A stretch of DNA of 35,494 nucleotides from JBBDMX01 sp038241095 (GCA_038241095.1 JBBRGB010000006.1:1-35494), one strand, 5' to 3'; positions 24,819-33,468 are shown, numbered from the stretch's first letter. Numbers and translations: made by a program. Notes: generated by a model from the sequence alone, not told the origin.

Positions 24819-27140
24819 GTGCCCTTCTTCGCCACCACCCGAATACGACGCCGCGAACTGCTCCGGCCCCCCGCCACGCCCCAGGCATGGTGGCTACGCT
24901 GGCTCGCGCCGTCGGACTTGTGGATGGTGCTGTTCATCGGCTCGTTCACCCTCGTCGCGGGCCTCATCAGTCTGCGGGCCTTGGATGGCCCGTTCTACGA
25001 GCAGAACCAGATCGTCGCCCAGCCGATTGTCAGTCGCGTACCGTTTCGGGCCGTGGACGAGGAAACCACCCGCGCCAAGAAGGCCGACGCTTTCCAACGT
25101 CAGTCGGCGGTTTACACGCCCAACACCCGCTACGTCGAGCAGGTGCGAAACAACTTAAAAGCGCTCTTGGGCCTGGGTGATGAAAAGACCATCACCAGCA
25201 TGGATCAGGTCCCGCCCAAGACCCGTCAGGAGTTGGCCTTGGACGCCGAGGGCAAGGCGCTCGATGCCCTGAGACAATTCAACGCCTTGCCCACGCCGCT
25301 GCCTTCGTGGGAGGCGCTGACCGCCAATCTGATGATCGAGTTGCAAGGCATCGCCGCCTTGGATTCCACCCAAGCCGGCCGGGAACGGGACAAGGCGCAA
25401 CGCTCGCCCTCCATCATCATCGTGCATCCGACATGGGGCGAAACCGAACGCTACGACAACGTCATCCTCGGCCTGCCCGACGATCAAGAAGTCATGCGCG
25501 AACGCATCACCAGTCTGGTGAAAAAGCTCAAGTTCCCCGAGGCATTGTGGCCCAGCGTGACCGCGGCGGTGATGCAGAACGTGCAGCCGATCTACACCCT
25601 CGACGCCGAGGCCACCCGCTTGCGCAAGGAAAAAGCCGAGCGGGACGAGGCCGTGGTGGATCGACCCTTCCAGGCCAACGAGGTCATCGCCCCGGCCGGG
25701 GTGGCGCTTTCCGACACGCACCTGAAGTTCGTCCGCGAGGAGCAGCGGGCCTATCGCCAGCAGATAAGCGGGGTGATGCTCTGGCTTCAACGGGCTAGCA
25801 TCTTCGGTTTGATCGCTCTGGTCATGACGGGCCTGTGGATTTACGTCCGCAGTTACAACACCCGCATCACCATCAAACCCACCCGCGGCGCGGCCTTGGT
25901 GGGCCTCATGCTCGCCTGCCACCTTCTGGCGGTCTGGCTGACCATGCTTCAGCCACGCTTCGTCCTGGCCACCACCGCCATGCCCACGCTCTTGGTCGCC
26001 ATCATCCTGGCCTTGGCCTACGACCAGCGTTTCGCCATTGCCGCCGGGGCGGTCATGGCCTTGCTTATCGCCCTGAGTCTGCAATTGCCCGTCGGCCATC
26101 TGCTGGTGTTGCTGATGGGCGTGGGCATCGCTGCGGCCCGGCTCGACGAAGTGCGCACGCGATCCAAACTCGTCATCGTCGGCCTCTGGTGCGGCGCGGG
26201 CATGGCCATCACTGCCCTGCTCGTCGGCGTCTTTACCCGCCCCATGACGCCCCAATTCCAACTCGAAGCCATCCGCTTCGATGTGCTCGCGGCCCTGTTC
26301 ACCGGCATCGCCACGGGGCTATTTGTCCAAGGCATCCTCCCGGCCATCGAAAGCCTCTTTAAGGTCACCACGGCCATGACCTTGAAGGAACTCACCGACG
26401 CCTCGCATCCGCTCTTACGTCGCTTGGCGCAGGAAGCGCCGGGCACGTACCAGCATTCGCTGCGCCTGGCGGACATCGCCCAAGAAGCCGCCCAAGCCAT
26501 CGGCGCCAACACGCTGATGTGCAAGGTCGGTGCCCTCTACCACGACATCGGCAAGATCAACAAGCCCGACTATTTCATTGAAAACCAAACCGACGGCCAC
26601 AACCGCCACGCCAAACTCTCCCCCGCCATGAGCCTCTTAATCATCGTCGGCCACGTCAAAGACGGCTTGGAAATGGCCCGCGAATACCGCCTGCCCTCAC
26701 CCTTGCGGCACTTCATCGAGTCCCACCACGGCACCACCTTGGTCGAGTTCTTCTACCACGCCGCCCGCAAACAGAGCGATGTGACCCAGACGCCAGCTCC
26801 CACCGAGTTCGAGTTCCGCTACCCCGGCCCCAAGCCCCAAACCCGAGAGGCCGCCATCCTCATGCTCGGCGATAGCGTCGAGGCCACCGTCCGCACCTTG
26901 GACGAACCCACCGCCCCCCGCATTTCCCAACTCGTGCACGACTTGGCACAGAAGCGCCTCCGCGACGGCCAGTTCAACGACTGCAACATGACCTTGAGCG
27001 AGTTGCACAAGATCGAAGAGTCGATGATCCGCACCGTCAGCGTCATGTACCACGGCCGGGTGAAATACCCCTCGCTGACCAAGTCACAACACGGCGAAAG
27101 CGGCCAAGGGAATCAACGTCAAACCAGCGCCGCGATTTGA
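24819..27140 (+). CDS. pgpH: 7TM HD-domain protein PgpH-like (c-di-AMP phosphodiesterase family)
   Basis: 773 residues. The start is GTG at 24819 without an obvious ribosome site, so it is provisional. One N-terminal helix (about 29-50) leads to a large extracytoplasmic 7TMR-HDED domain (about 55-320), then several membrane helices (about 325-500) and a cytoplasmic HD domain. The HD part has RRLAQEAPGTYQHSLRLADIAQ, ALYHDIGKINKPDYF (HD near residue 574) and IESHHGTTLVEFFYHAA. In PgpH proteins this domain hydrolyses c-di-AMP to pApA. No diadenylate cyclase is in the window. phoH is immediately upstream. The customary ybeY is not found downstream. Confidence 0.9.
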   Translation: MPFFATTRIRRRELLRPPATPQAWWLRWLAPSDLWMVLFIGSFTLVAGLISLRALDGPFYEQNQIVAQPIVSRVPFRAVDEETTRAKKADAFQRQSAVYTPNTRYVEQVRNNLKALLGLGDEKTITSMDQVPPKTRQELALDAEGKALDALRQFNALPTPLPSWEALTANLMIELQGIAALDSTQAGRERDKAQRSPSIIIVHPTWGETERYDNVILGLPDDQEVMRERITSLVKKLKFPEALWPSVTAAVMQNVQPIYTLDAEATRLRKEKAERDEAVVDRPFQANEVIAPAGVALSDTHLKFVREEQRAYRQQISGVMLWLQRASIFGLIALVMTGLWIYVRSYNTRITIKPTRGAALVGLMLACHLLAVWLTMLQPRFVLATTAMPTLLVAIILALAYDQRFAIAAGAVMALLIALSLQLPVGHLLVLLMGVGIAAARLDEVRTRSKLVIVGLWCGAGMAITALLVGVFTRPMTPQFQLEAIRFDVLAALFTGIATGLFVQGILPAIESLFKVTTAMTLKELTDASHPLLRRLAQEAPGTYQHSLRLADIAQEAAQAIGANTLMCKVGALYHDIGKINKPDYFIENQTDGHNRHAKLSPAMSLLIIVGHVKDGLEMAREYRLPSPLRHFIESHHGTTLVEFFYHAARKQSDVTQTPAPTEFEFRYPGPKPQTREAAILMLGDSVEATVRTLDEPTAPRISQLVHDLAQKRLRDGQFNDCNMTLSELHKIEESMIRTVSVMYHGRVKYPSLTKSQHGESGQGNQRQTSAAI

Positions 27141-27281
27141 CGGGGTTGTAATGGCGAAAAAGGGGCCTCCAATGATGTGCAGTCCCTTTGCCATGCGGGC
27201 AGGAAGTTAATACGGGGGTTATGATTCCACATATCAAGGCTCGGAACTCCGGTGACAACGGTTGTGGTCGGAAGCCCGGGG

Positions 27282-27287
27282 TACAAT
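27282..27287 (+). promoter_or_regulatory. Candidate -10 box (TACAAT) for pyrF
   Basis: TACAAT lies 40 bases before the ATC at 27328 and within the nominal upstream extension of the frame. If real, transcription begins near 27293, which rules out the TTG at 27262 as start. Confidence 0.4.
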
Positions 27288-27327
27288 CGGCGGATTACCC
27301 GTTCGACCACGAAGTCGAGGTGCCACC

Positions 27328-28263
27328 ATCGCCACTCATTTTGCCGACCGTTTACTGACCGCGTGTCGTGAGAAACAAACGCCCATTTGCGTTGGGTTGG
27401 ACCCGGTGTACGAACGTTTGCCCGCAGCGATCCAGAAGGAGCGTAACGGCGACTCCACCTCCGGCCATCGCGCCCGGGTCAACGCCATTCATCGCTTTTG
27501 CAGCGGGGTGTTGGAAGTCGTGGCCCCGCATGTGCCGTGCGTGAAAATCCAGGCCGCGTGCTTTGAACGCTACCACTTCTTGGGCGTCGAGGCCTTGACT
27601 TCACTCATCGCCGAGGCGCGGTCGCTGGGGCTGGTGGTCATTCTCGACGCCAAGCGGGGCGACATCGGCATCAGCGCCGAGCACTATGCGGCGGGCTGCC
27701 TGGCGGATCAGATGGTCGCCGACCTGGGCGATCTGCCGGGGCCGGACGCCTTGACGATCAACCCTTACATGGGCATCGACACCATCGAGCCGTTTGTCAA
27801 AGCTGCGGTCAAAGGCGGCAAGGGGCTTTTCACTCTGGTGCGAACCAGCAACCCCGGCAGCGATGGCATCCAAAACTTGGAATTGTCGCATGGGGGCACG
27901 GTGGCGCAGGCCATGGCCGGGTTGGTGGCCAAGGCGGGCGACGGCGAAGGCTGCGTGGGTGCCCAAGGATACAGTTTGCTGGGGGCAGTGGTCGGTGCCA
28001 CCAAGCCCGCCGACGCGGCCAAGCTGCGGGAATTGATGCCCCGGCAGATTTTCTTGGTGCCCGGTTTCGGCGCTCAAGGCGGCGGGGCCGACGATGTCCG
28101 AGCCTGTTTCAACAAAGACGCCGGCGGGGGCCGAGGGGCGATCATCACCGCCAGCCGGTCGATTCTTTACGCTTACGAAAAGACCACCGATGTGCGTTGG
28201 GAACGCGCCATCGAGGAAGCGACGATGCAGATGAAGCGTGACATCGCCGCGGTGCTGGTGTAA
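27328..28263 (+). CDS. pyrF: Orotidine 5'-phosphate decarboxylase, long (PyrF2-type)
   Basis: About 311 residues if it starts at the ATC at 27328, or 333 if at the TTG at 27262. It makes UMP from OMP. The N-terminus reads (I)ATHFADRLLTACREKQTPICVGLDPVYERLP, as expected for the family, and begins right after the GAGG at 27317-27320, seven bases upstream of the ATC. The catalytic motif is VILDAKRGDIG (Asp, Lys, Asp set). Later parts include DALTINPYMGIDTIEPFV, LVRTSNPGSDGIQ, VPGFGAQGGGADDVRACF and ITASRSILYAY. The long form is typical of the type found in Planctomycetes, Mycobacterium and Myxococcus. No ATG, GTG or TTG is near the family start. Confidence 0.88.
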   Translation: MATHFADRLLTACREKQTPICVGLDPVYERLPAAIQKERNGDSTSGHRARVNAIHRFCSGVLEVVAPHVPCVKIQAACFERYHFLGVEALTSLIAEARSLGLVVILDAKRGDIGISAEHYAAGCLADQMVADLGDLPGPDALTINPYMGIDTIEPFVKAAVKGGKGLFTLVRTSNPGSDGIQNLELSHGGTVAQAMAGLVAKAGDGEGCVGAQGYSLLGAVVGATKPADAAKLRELMPRQIFLVPGFGAQGGGADDVRACFNKDAGGGRGAIITASRSILYAYEKTTDVRWERAIEEATMQMKRDIAAVLV

Positions 28264-28296
28264 GCGCGTGTGAGTTCAATGCCCGCCAGAACCGCA

Positions 28297-28437
28297 GTGC
28301 CTTGTCCGAGCCGCAGAGCGTAAGCCTGCGGTGCTTGGTGCCTTGTCAGAGCCGCAAGGCGTAAGCCTGCGGTCGAGCGTCACCGTGTGTACCTGCACAC
28401 TTGCTCCATCGACCGGGGGCTTACGCCCCTCGGCTCT
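28297..28437. repeat. REP-like hairpin cluster: two direct copies and one inverted copy
   Basis: Copies at 28297-28332 and 28338-28372 share GTGCCTTGTC, then GAGCCGCA, GGCGTAAGCC (first copy has AGCG) and TGCGGT. The central GGC-GTAA-GCC is itself paired. An inverted copy at 28411-28437 has changed bases on both sides of the stem. The cluster fills most of the gap between convergent pyrF and the HEAT-repeat gene. Confidence 0.8.
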
Positions 28438-28470
28438 GACCGCACAGACCTACGACTCCGCCAAACCGGA

Positions 28471-30645
28471 TTACTTCACCAGCAGTTCGACGGCTTGGGC
28501 GGTGGGCATGGCCATCGCACCGTAGGCACGGGCCGCGGCCAAGCCAAGATCGCCCTGGCTGGTCTTGACCAGGCTCATGAGCTTGTCGGCTTGGGCGTCG
28601 GTAACATGCTTGCCAAAGTTGGTCGCCGACACCGCCAGGCTGTCGAGCAGGGCGATGCGCAGTTCTTGGGGCTTGGCGGCATCCAAGGCCACTTCGGCGA
28701 CGGCCTGCTGGGCTTCGGGGCTGGCCAGCAGCGCCAGCACTTGGGCGGACTTGGTCACCACTTCCGGTCGGCTGTCGCTAAGGGCGCGAACCAAGGCCGG
28801 CTGGGCGTCGGCGGCGTTGAACACCTCGCCACCCGCCAGGCTCACATCCCGCAGGGCGTTCAAGGCCTTGAGCGCCAAATCGGTGGCCTGCTCGGCGGTC
28901 ATGTTGACGCTGGAAGCGGACTTGGACGCTTGGTTGATGCCGGTCTGAATGTCGCCGGTCGCGGCGTTGACGATCAGCGTGGGCCGACGGGCGGCGTTTT
29001 CGTAACGGGTGGTCAGTTCGATTTGATCGCCCTGGCTGACGATGGCCACGACGGGCAGGGCCGCGAGGCGGTCGTCACGGTTGATCTGGTCGTAGATGTC
29101 GGCGAAGGCCTGACCGCTGCCGCGAACGATGACCGCGTCAATGCCGGGGGCGGCACTGATCTGGTCATTGGCCGCCGCCAGCGTCATGCCGGCGATGGGG
29201 CTGAAACCCAATTCCTTGACCGAGGTGGACAGAGCGTTGAGCGAGTCCTGATCCGGGGCGATGACCAAGGCGTATTGCGACTCGGCGGGCCGGACGGCTT
29301 CGGACAGGGCGCGAACGATGCGGTCGCTGCCCTCGAACTTCTCCTTGGGCCGGGCGTTGGCCAAGGCCAAGGCGGCGTTGACGCGAACCTGACGGTCGGG
29401 GAAGTAGAGAGCGCGGAGCAGGGGTTGAATGGAACCCTGACGGTTGATGAGGGCCTCGGTGCCGGCGGTGCCGCGCAGGCCAGCGATGGCGTCGAGCGCC
29501 AAGGCGGCGTCACGATCCTGCAAAGCGCGATCCAACACCTCATGCTGCCGCTGCGGGCCGGCCATCATCAGATAGTAGGCCGGGGCACGGAAATCTTGCG
29601 GGTAGCTCAGGTCATCCTGGCCGGCGGGCAGCCGGTGGACGCGGCGAAGATTTGCCGCCAGCCACAGCGACAGGGCCGGGTCGAGATCGGGTTGCAGCGC
29701 CAAGGCCTGCTGGCCGGCTCGCATGGCCAGCACATCGCCGAAGATTTCACCGGGCACGGGCGTGGCGACCAAGCCGGCTTCGCCGACGTGGTTCCAGACG
29801 ATGCCCTTGTTGTTCTGGCTGTCGAAACCGGGGAGTTCCTGGCCGGTGGTGGCGGTGGTGTAATAGTTGCGGCCGAGGTTCAAGTAAAGTTCCGCAGCGC
29901 TCAGCCCGCCCTGAAGCTTGGCGACTTCCGCCAGGCGGTTGTAGGCGGCCACGACGACCAACTTGGCGGCGGGGTCGGTCTTTTCGTTGTCGATGACTTG
30001 CCGCAGGTACGGCAGCGCCATCGGGTAGCCGACTTCCGCCAGCACCTGTGCCACCTGCGACAAGGGCCGGGCTTCCAAGTGCGGCAAGGCGACCGAGAGC
30101 GGATAGACCACGGGGCGTCCGATCTCGATCAAGGCCCGCAACACGTAGGGATGCAGCCGAGTCTGCTTCTCGTCGTTCAAGGTCTTGAGCAACTGCGGCA
30201 CGGCGAACTGGCCCGCGGCGCGAAGTCGCGCCACGGCGTTGACGTACTCGCGGGCGGTGCCACCGAGCAACTCGATGTCCGCGGCGATGCGCTTGGTGTC
30301 ACGAGCGCGACCTACGCGGGCCTGCTGAATCTTCTCGGCAAGCTTGGTCGCCACCTCCGCCACCGCTTCGGTCTTGCGGCCGCGGGTCAGGATGTCCTGA
30401 TAGCGGTTGGCGTAATCGCTGCCCTCAACGATGTCCAAAAGAGCACCGTCTTCGAGTTGCAGCAACTGCTCACCAGCCGCCTTGGCCAAGTCGGGCCGGG
30501 CAATGATGACGTAGTGATTCCAGTCGGCCCACTGCTGGGCGGAGTTGGCATCGGTGTTTTGTGCGTTGGCCGTGCCCGCGAATTGCAGACAGATCAACAG
30601 GAGGGGCAGCAGGCAAAAAGAAGCGAATCGCGGCAGCCTCGGCAT
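28471..30645 (-). CDS. Exported HEAT-repeat protein with central receiver-like domain
   Basis: 724 residues from the ATG at 30645 with GGGAG nine bases upstream. A signal peptide (about 1-28, hydrophobic FCLLPLLLICLQFAGT and ending ANA) leads to a helical-repeat protein: HEAT/PBS-type repeats such as LLKTLNDEKQTRLHPYVLRALIEIG and LLRALYFPDRQVRVNAALALA. Residues about 454-535 (YALVIAPDQDSLNALSTSV through LPVVAIVSQG) have the alternating beta-alpha pattern of a response-regulator receiver, but the position where the phospho-Asp should be is Arg (DAVIVRGSG). Function unknown. Such proteins often scaffold complexes in the periplasm. The gene converges on pyrF and diverges from speA. Confidence 0.8.
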   Translation of the reverse strand: MPRLPRFASFCLLPLLLICLQFAGTANAQNTDANSAQQWADWNHYVIIARPDLAKAAGEQLLQLEDGALLDIVEGSDYANRYQDILTRGRKTEAVAEVATKLAEKIQQARVGRARDTKRIAADIELLGGTAREYVNAVARLRAAGQFAVPQLLKTLNDEKQTRLHPYVLRALIEIGRPVVYPLSVALPHLEARPLSQVAQVLAEVGYPMALPYLRQVIDNEKTDPAAKLVVVAAYNRLAEVAKLQGGLSAAELYLNLGRNYYTTATTGQELPGFDSQNNKGIVWNHVGEAGLVATPVPGEIFGDVLAMRAGQQALALQPDLDPALSLWLAANLRRVHRLPAGQDDLSYPQDFRAPAYYLMMAGPQRQHEVLDRALQDRDAALALDAIAGLRGTAGTEALINRQGSIQPLLRALYFPDRQVRVNAALALANARPKEKFEGSDRIVRALSEAVRPAESQYALVIAPDQDSLNALSTSVKELGFSPIAGMTLAAANDQISAAPGIDAVIVRGSGQAFADIYDQINRDDRLAALPVVAIVSQGDQIELTTRYENAARRPTLIVNAATGDIQTGINQASKSASSVNMTAEQATDLALKALNALRDVSLAGGEVFNAADAQPALVRALSDSRPEVVTKSAQVLALLASPEAQQAVAEVALDAAKPQELRIALLDSLAVSATNFGKHVTDAQADKLMSLVKTSQGDLGLAAARAYGAMAMPTAQAVELLVK

Positions 30646-30789
30646 GAGAAGAAACTCCCTGTGGGGGGTTGGGTTTACGGGCAATCTATCGACGCCATCA
30701 GAAGGCGTCAAACAACACCGTCACGATCAGACACCATTGTCGCATGTTTGGCGGGCGGAGGCAAAGTCGGTCTGGGGCCGGGGGAAAAG

Positions 30790-30870
30790 AAAAAGGGGAC
30801 ATCCACAATTTCCACTTCGTTGTCGTTTGAATCAACCCAGCGCCAAGGAAATTGTGGATGTCCCCTTTTT
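30790..30870. repeat. Perfect 24-bp inverted repeat between divergent genes
   Basis: Arms 30790-30813 and 30847-30870 are exact reverse complements around a 33-base loop, and the right arm ends in GGATGTCCCCTTTTT. It is located between the divergent HEAT and speA genes, so it cannot terminate either. The shape is that of a REP/BIME-type unit. The left end starts AAAAAGGGGACATCC. Confidence 0.92.
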
Positions 30871-30930
30871 CGGATCAGGGGGAAAACTCGTGGGACACCG
30901 TCGCGTTGCGGCCGCAGCGGCGGAGGCGGG

Positions 30931-30936
30931 TATGAT
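30931..30936 (+). promoter_or_regulatory. Candidate -10 box (TATGAT) for speA
   Basis: TATGAT lies 104 bases before the speA ATG. The leader would include a small GGGGC/GCCCC hairpin at 30966-30981. No good -35 is visible. Confidence 0.3.
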
Positions 30937-31040
30937 GGTGGGTTTGGCGTGTGGCCGACAAACAAGGGGCCTGAACGCCCCCGCCAAAAGTGCCGCAACG
31001 GGGAAATATTTTCTTGGCAACGAACGCCGGAGCTTTGACC

Positions 31041-33038
31041 ATGACTGATCGTTCCAACCAGCTTTCCACGGCCGCGCCTTCGCCGACCGCGCCGCCCGCC
31101 AACGGCAACGGTGGCCACACAGCCAACGGCGCGGAAAAGCCTTGGACTATCGCCGACGCCGCGGCCCTTTACGGCACCGACAGTTGGGGCAAAAACTACT
31201 TCGCCATCAACGACGCCGGCCACGTCGTCGTCCAACCCACCGGCGATCCCAAGCATCAAATCGACTTGAAGCAACTCGTCGATGACCTCCGGCAACGCGA
31301 CATCCACCCGCCCATCCTCCTGCGTTTCACCGACATCTTGAAAGACCGCGTCAACCACGTCCACGACGCCTTCGCCAAGGCCATCGAGGAAAACGCCTAC
31401 CAAGGCTCGTATCGCTGCGTCTATCCGGTCAAGGTCAATCAGCAGCGGCACGTCATCGAGGAAATCCTCGACTTCGGCAAGCCCTACGGCTTCGGTTTGG
31501 AGGCCGGTTCCAAGCCCGAACTGCTGGCGGTCATGGCGCTGGTTGATGACACCACCACGCCCATCATCTGCAACGGATTCAAGGACGATGAGTTCATCGA
31601 GGCCGTCATCCTGGCGACCAAGGTCGGCAAAAACATCATCCCCGTCGTCGAAAAGTTCAGCGAACTCGAACTCATCGTCAAGTACGCCAAGATGCACAAC
31701 GTCCGGCCCTCCGTCGGCGTGCGGGTGAAACTCGCCGCCAAGGGCGCGGGGCGGTGGGAGCAGTCCGGCGGCGTTCGTTCCAAGTTCGGCCTGTTCATCA
31801 GCGAGGTCATCGCGGCCTTGGACTACCTGCGGGAACACGATCTGGGCGACTGCCTGAACCTCCTGCACTTCCACTTGGGCAGCCAAATCAACAACATCCG
31901 CAACATCAAAAACGCCATCATCGAACTGGTGCGCGTCTATGTCGAAATGCAACGCCTGGGCGCGGGACTGCATTACATCGACGTGGGCGGCGGGCTGGGC
32001 GTCGATTACGACGGCTCCAAAACCAACTTTGAAAGTAGCATCAACTACTCCCTCCAGGAATACGCCAACGACGTGGTCTTCCACGTCAAGAGCATCTGCG
32101 ACGAAGCCAAGGTGCAACACCCCACGATCATCAGCGAATCCGGCCGGGCCATGGTGGCCTATCACAGCGTGCTGGTATTCAACGTGCTGGGCTGGAGCGG
32201 GTTTGACCGCTTTGAGATTCCCCGCGAATTGCCGGCCAAAGAGCGCGAGGAACTGCCCACGCCGGTGCAACATCTTTTCGAAGGTTATCACGACCTGAAC
32301 GATGGGAACTTCGCCGAAACCTATCACGACGCCCAGCAAGCCAAGGACGAAGTGCTCCATCTTTTCAACCTCGGCTATTGCAGCCTGCCCCACCGCAGCT
32401 TGGCGGAGCGGCTGTTCTTCGCCATCTGCTCCAAGGTGCTGCGAATCGTGCGCAAACTCGAATACGTCCCCGAAGAGTTCGCGGGCCTGGAACTGATGCT
32501 TTCGGACACCTACTTCTGCAACTATTCGATCTTCCAATCCATGCCCGACTCCTGGGCCATCGACCAGCTTTTTCCCATCATGCCCATTCACCGCCTCGAT
32601 GAAAAGCCCCGCTTCCGCGGCATCCTGGCGGACATCACCTGCGACTCGGATGGCAAGATCGACCGCTTCATTGATCGTCGGGATGTCAAGCATGTGCTGG
32701 AACTCCATGAGTACAACGGTGATGAGTATTACCTGGCGGCCTTCCTCGTCGGGGCGTATCAAGAAATCCTGGGCGACCTGCACAACCTCTTGGGCGATAC
32801 CAACGCGGTACACATCCGTCTGGATGAGAATGGCAACGCCATGATTGATGAGGTCATCGAAGGCGACACCGTGCGTGAGGTGTTGCAGTACGTGCAGTTC
32901 AGTGCCGACGAGTTGATGCGCACCATGCGCAAGAGCGTGGAAAAGGCCTTGCGGGAAGGGAAATTGACGCTGGAAGAGAGCCGGGTGCTGTTGCGGTTTT
33001 ATGAGAATGGGTTGAAGGGTTATACGTATCTGGAATAA
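31041..33038 (+). CDS. speA: Biosynthetic arginine decarboxylase
   Basis: 665 residues from the ATG at 31041 (GGAG eight bases upstream). A longer frame to 30990 is rejected. The enzyme turns L-arginine into agmatine, the first step in bacterial polyamine synthesis. It is a fold III PLP enzyme: the Schiff-base Lys131 is in YRCVYPVKVNQQRHV. Then come GFGLEAGSKPEL, FHLGSQINNIRNI and YIDVGGGLGVDYDG (the PLP-phosphate loop). The C-terminal part has MFSDTYFCN-like LMLSDTYFCNYSIFQSMPD with the substrate-binding Asp, and DSDGKID. The N-terminal 45 residues are Ser/Ala/Pro-rich and probably disordered. No other polyamine gene (speB, speE) is near. Confidence 0.95.
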   Translation: MTDRSNQLSTAAPSPTAPPANGNGGHTANGAEKPWTIADAAALYGTDSWGKNYFAINDAGHVVVQPTGDPKHQIDLKQLVDDLRQRDIHPPILLRFTDILKDRVNHVHDAFAKAIEENAYQGSYRCVYPVKVNQQRHVIEEILDFGKPYGFGLEAGSKPELLAVMALVDDTTTPIICNGFKDDEFIEAVILATKVGKNIIPVVEKFSELELIVKYAKMHNVRPSVGVRVKLAAKGAGRWEQSGGVRSKFGLFISEVIAALDYLREHDLGDCLNLLHFHLGSQINNIRNIKNAIIELVRVYVEMQRLGAGLHYIDVGGGLGVDYDGSKTNFESSINYSLQEYANDVVFHVKSICDEAKVQHPTIISESGRAMVAYHSVLVFNVLGWSGFDRFEIPRELPAKEREELPTPVQHLFEGYHDLNDGNFAETYHDAQQAKDEVLHLFNLGYCSLPHRSLAERLFFAICSKVLRIVRKLEYVPEEFAGLELMLSDTYFCNYSIFQSMPDSWAIDQLFPIMPIHRLDEKPRFRGILADITCDSDGKIDRFIDRRDVKHVLELHEYNGDEYYLAAFLVGAYQEILGDLHNLLGDTNAVHIRLDENGNAMIDEVIEGDTVREVLQYVQFSADELMRTMRKSVEKALREGKLTLEESRVLLRFYENGLKGYTYLE

Positions 33039-33109
33039 GAGCGAGCAGCGACTTTGGTATTTTGATTTACCGTGTAGCGGGTGGCGACGGGGGCAATTCG
33101 TTTTCAACG

Positions 33110-33204
33110 CGAAGGGGTGAAGGAAGGCGAAGGACGCGAAGGGGTGAAGGGGTGAAGGGGTGAGGGGGTGAGGGTCACGAAGGTCACGAAGGTCACGAAG
33201 GTCG
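33110..33204. repeat. Tandem low-complexity array (GGTGAAGG, then GGTCACGAA x3)
   Basis: Imperfect GGGTGAAGG units run to about 33172 and are followed by three perfect copies of GGTCACGAA (33173-33199) and the start of a fourth. Confidence 0.8.
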
Positions 33205-33266
33205 ATCAGTCGGCATGAAGTCCTGTGAAGAAGTCGACCGCCGCCAAGACCTTTTTGTTAAGTTAC

Positions 33267-33295
33267 ATTTTAACACACTTCAAACGCCATGTCAA
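33267..33295 (-). promoter_or_regulatory. Near-consensus sigma70 promoter with no assigned gene
   Basis: On the minus strand TTGACA (33290-33295) is a perfect -35, and TAAAAT (33267-33272) is the -10, 17 bases apart. It points leftwards, towards the 3' end of speA. Confidence 0.55.
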
Positions 33296-33406
33296 ATGGA
33301 CGGTTGTTATCCACCGCTTTTCCACCGGCCATGAACACGCCGGGGACATTCCGTTACCGATATATATGTGAAAAAGGGGTGTTTCCGACGTTTTGAGACG
33401 CTCAAA

Positions 33407-33468
33407 CCCCCCCGCGCCCCACCCCCTACCCACCCCCTCTACCCCCATCTCCCCCCCCCTCACCCCCC
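33407..33468. repeat. C-rich tract (G-quadruplex-forming on minus strand)
   Basis: Runs of 7, 4, 5, 3, 5, 5, 9 and 6 cytosines are separated by one to four bases. The minus strand could fold as a G-quadruplex, the plus strand as an i-motif. Confidence 0.8.

Noticed and set aside
28387..31038. 883-codon plus-strand open frame
   Set aside because: It is antisense to the HEAT-repeat gene and also crosses the inverted repeat. Composition is Gly/Gln/Val-rich as in mirror frames of GC-rich genes.
30708..33107. 799-codon minus-strand open frame
   Set aside because: It is antisense to speA, which is unmistakable, and has no recognisable domain.
33301..33330. Possible DnaA boxes (TTATCCACC, TTTTCCACC)
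   Set aside because: They are imperfect and only two in number, with no cluster or dnaA/dnaN genes nearby, so no origin can be claimed.
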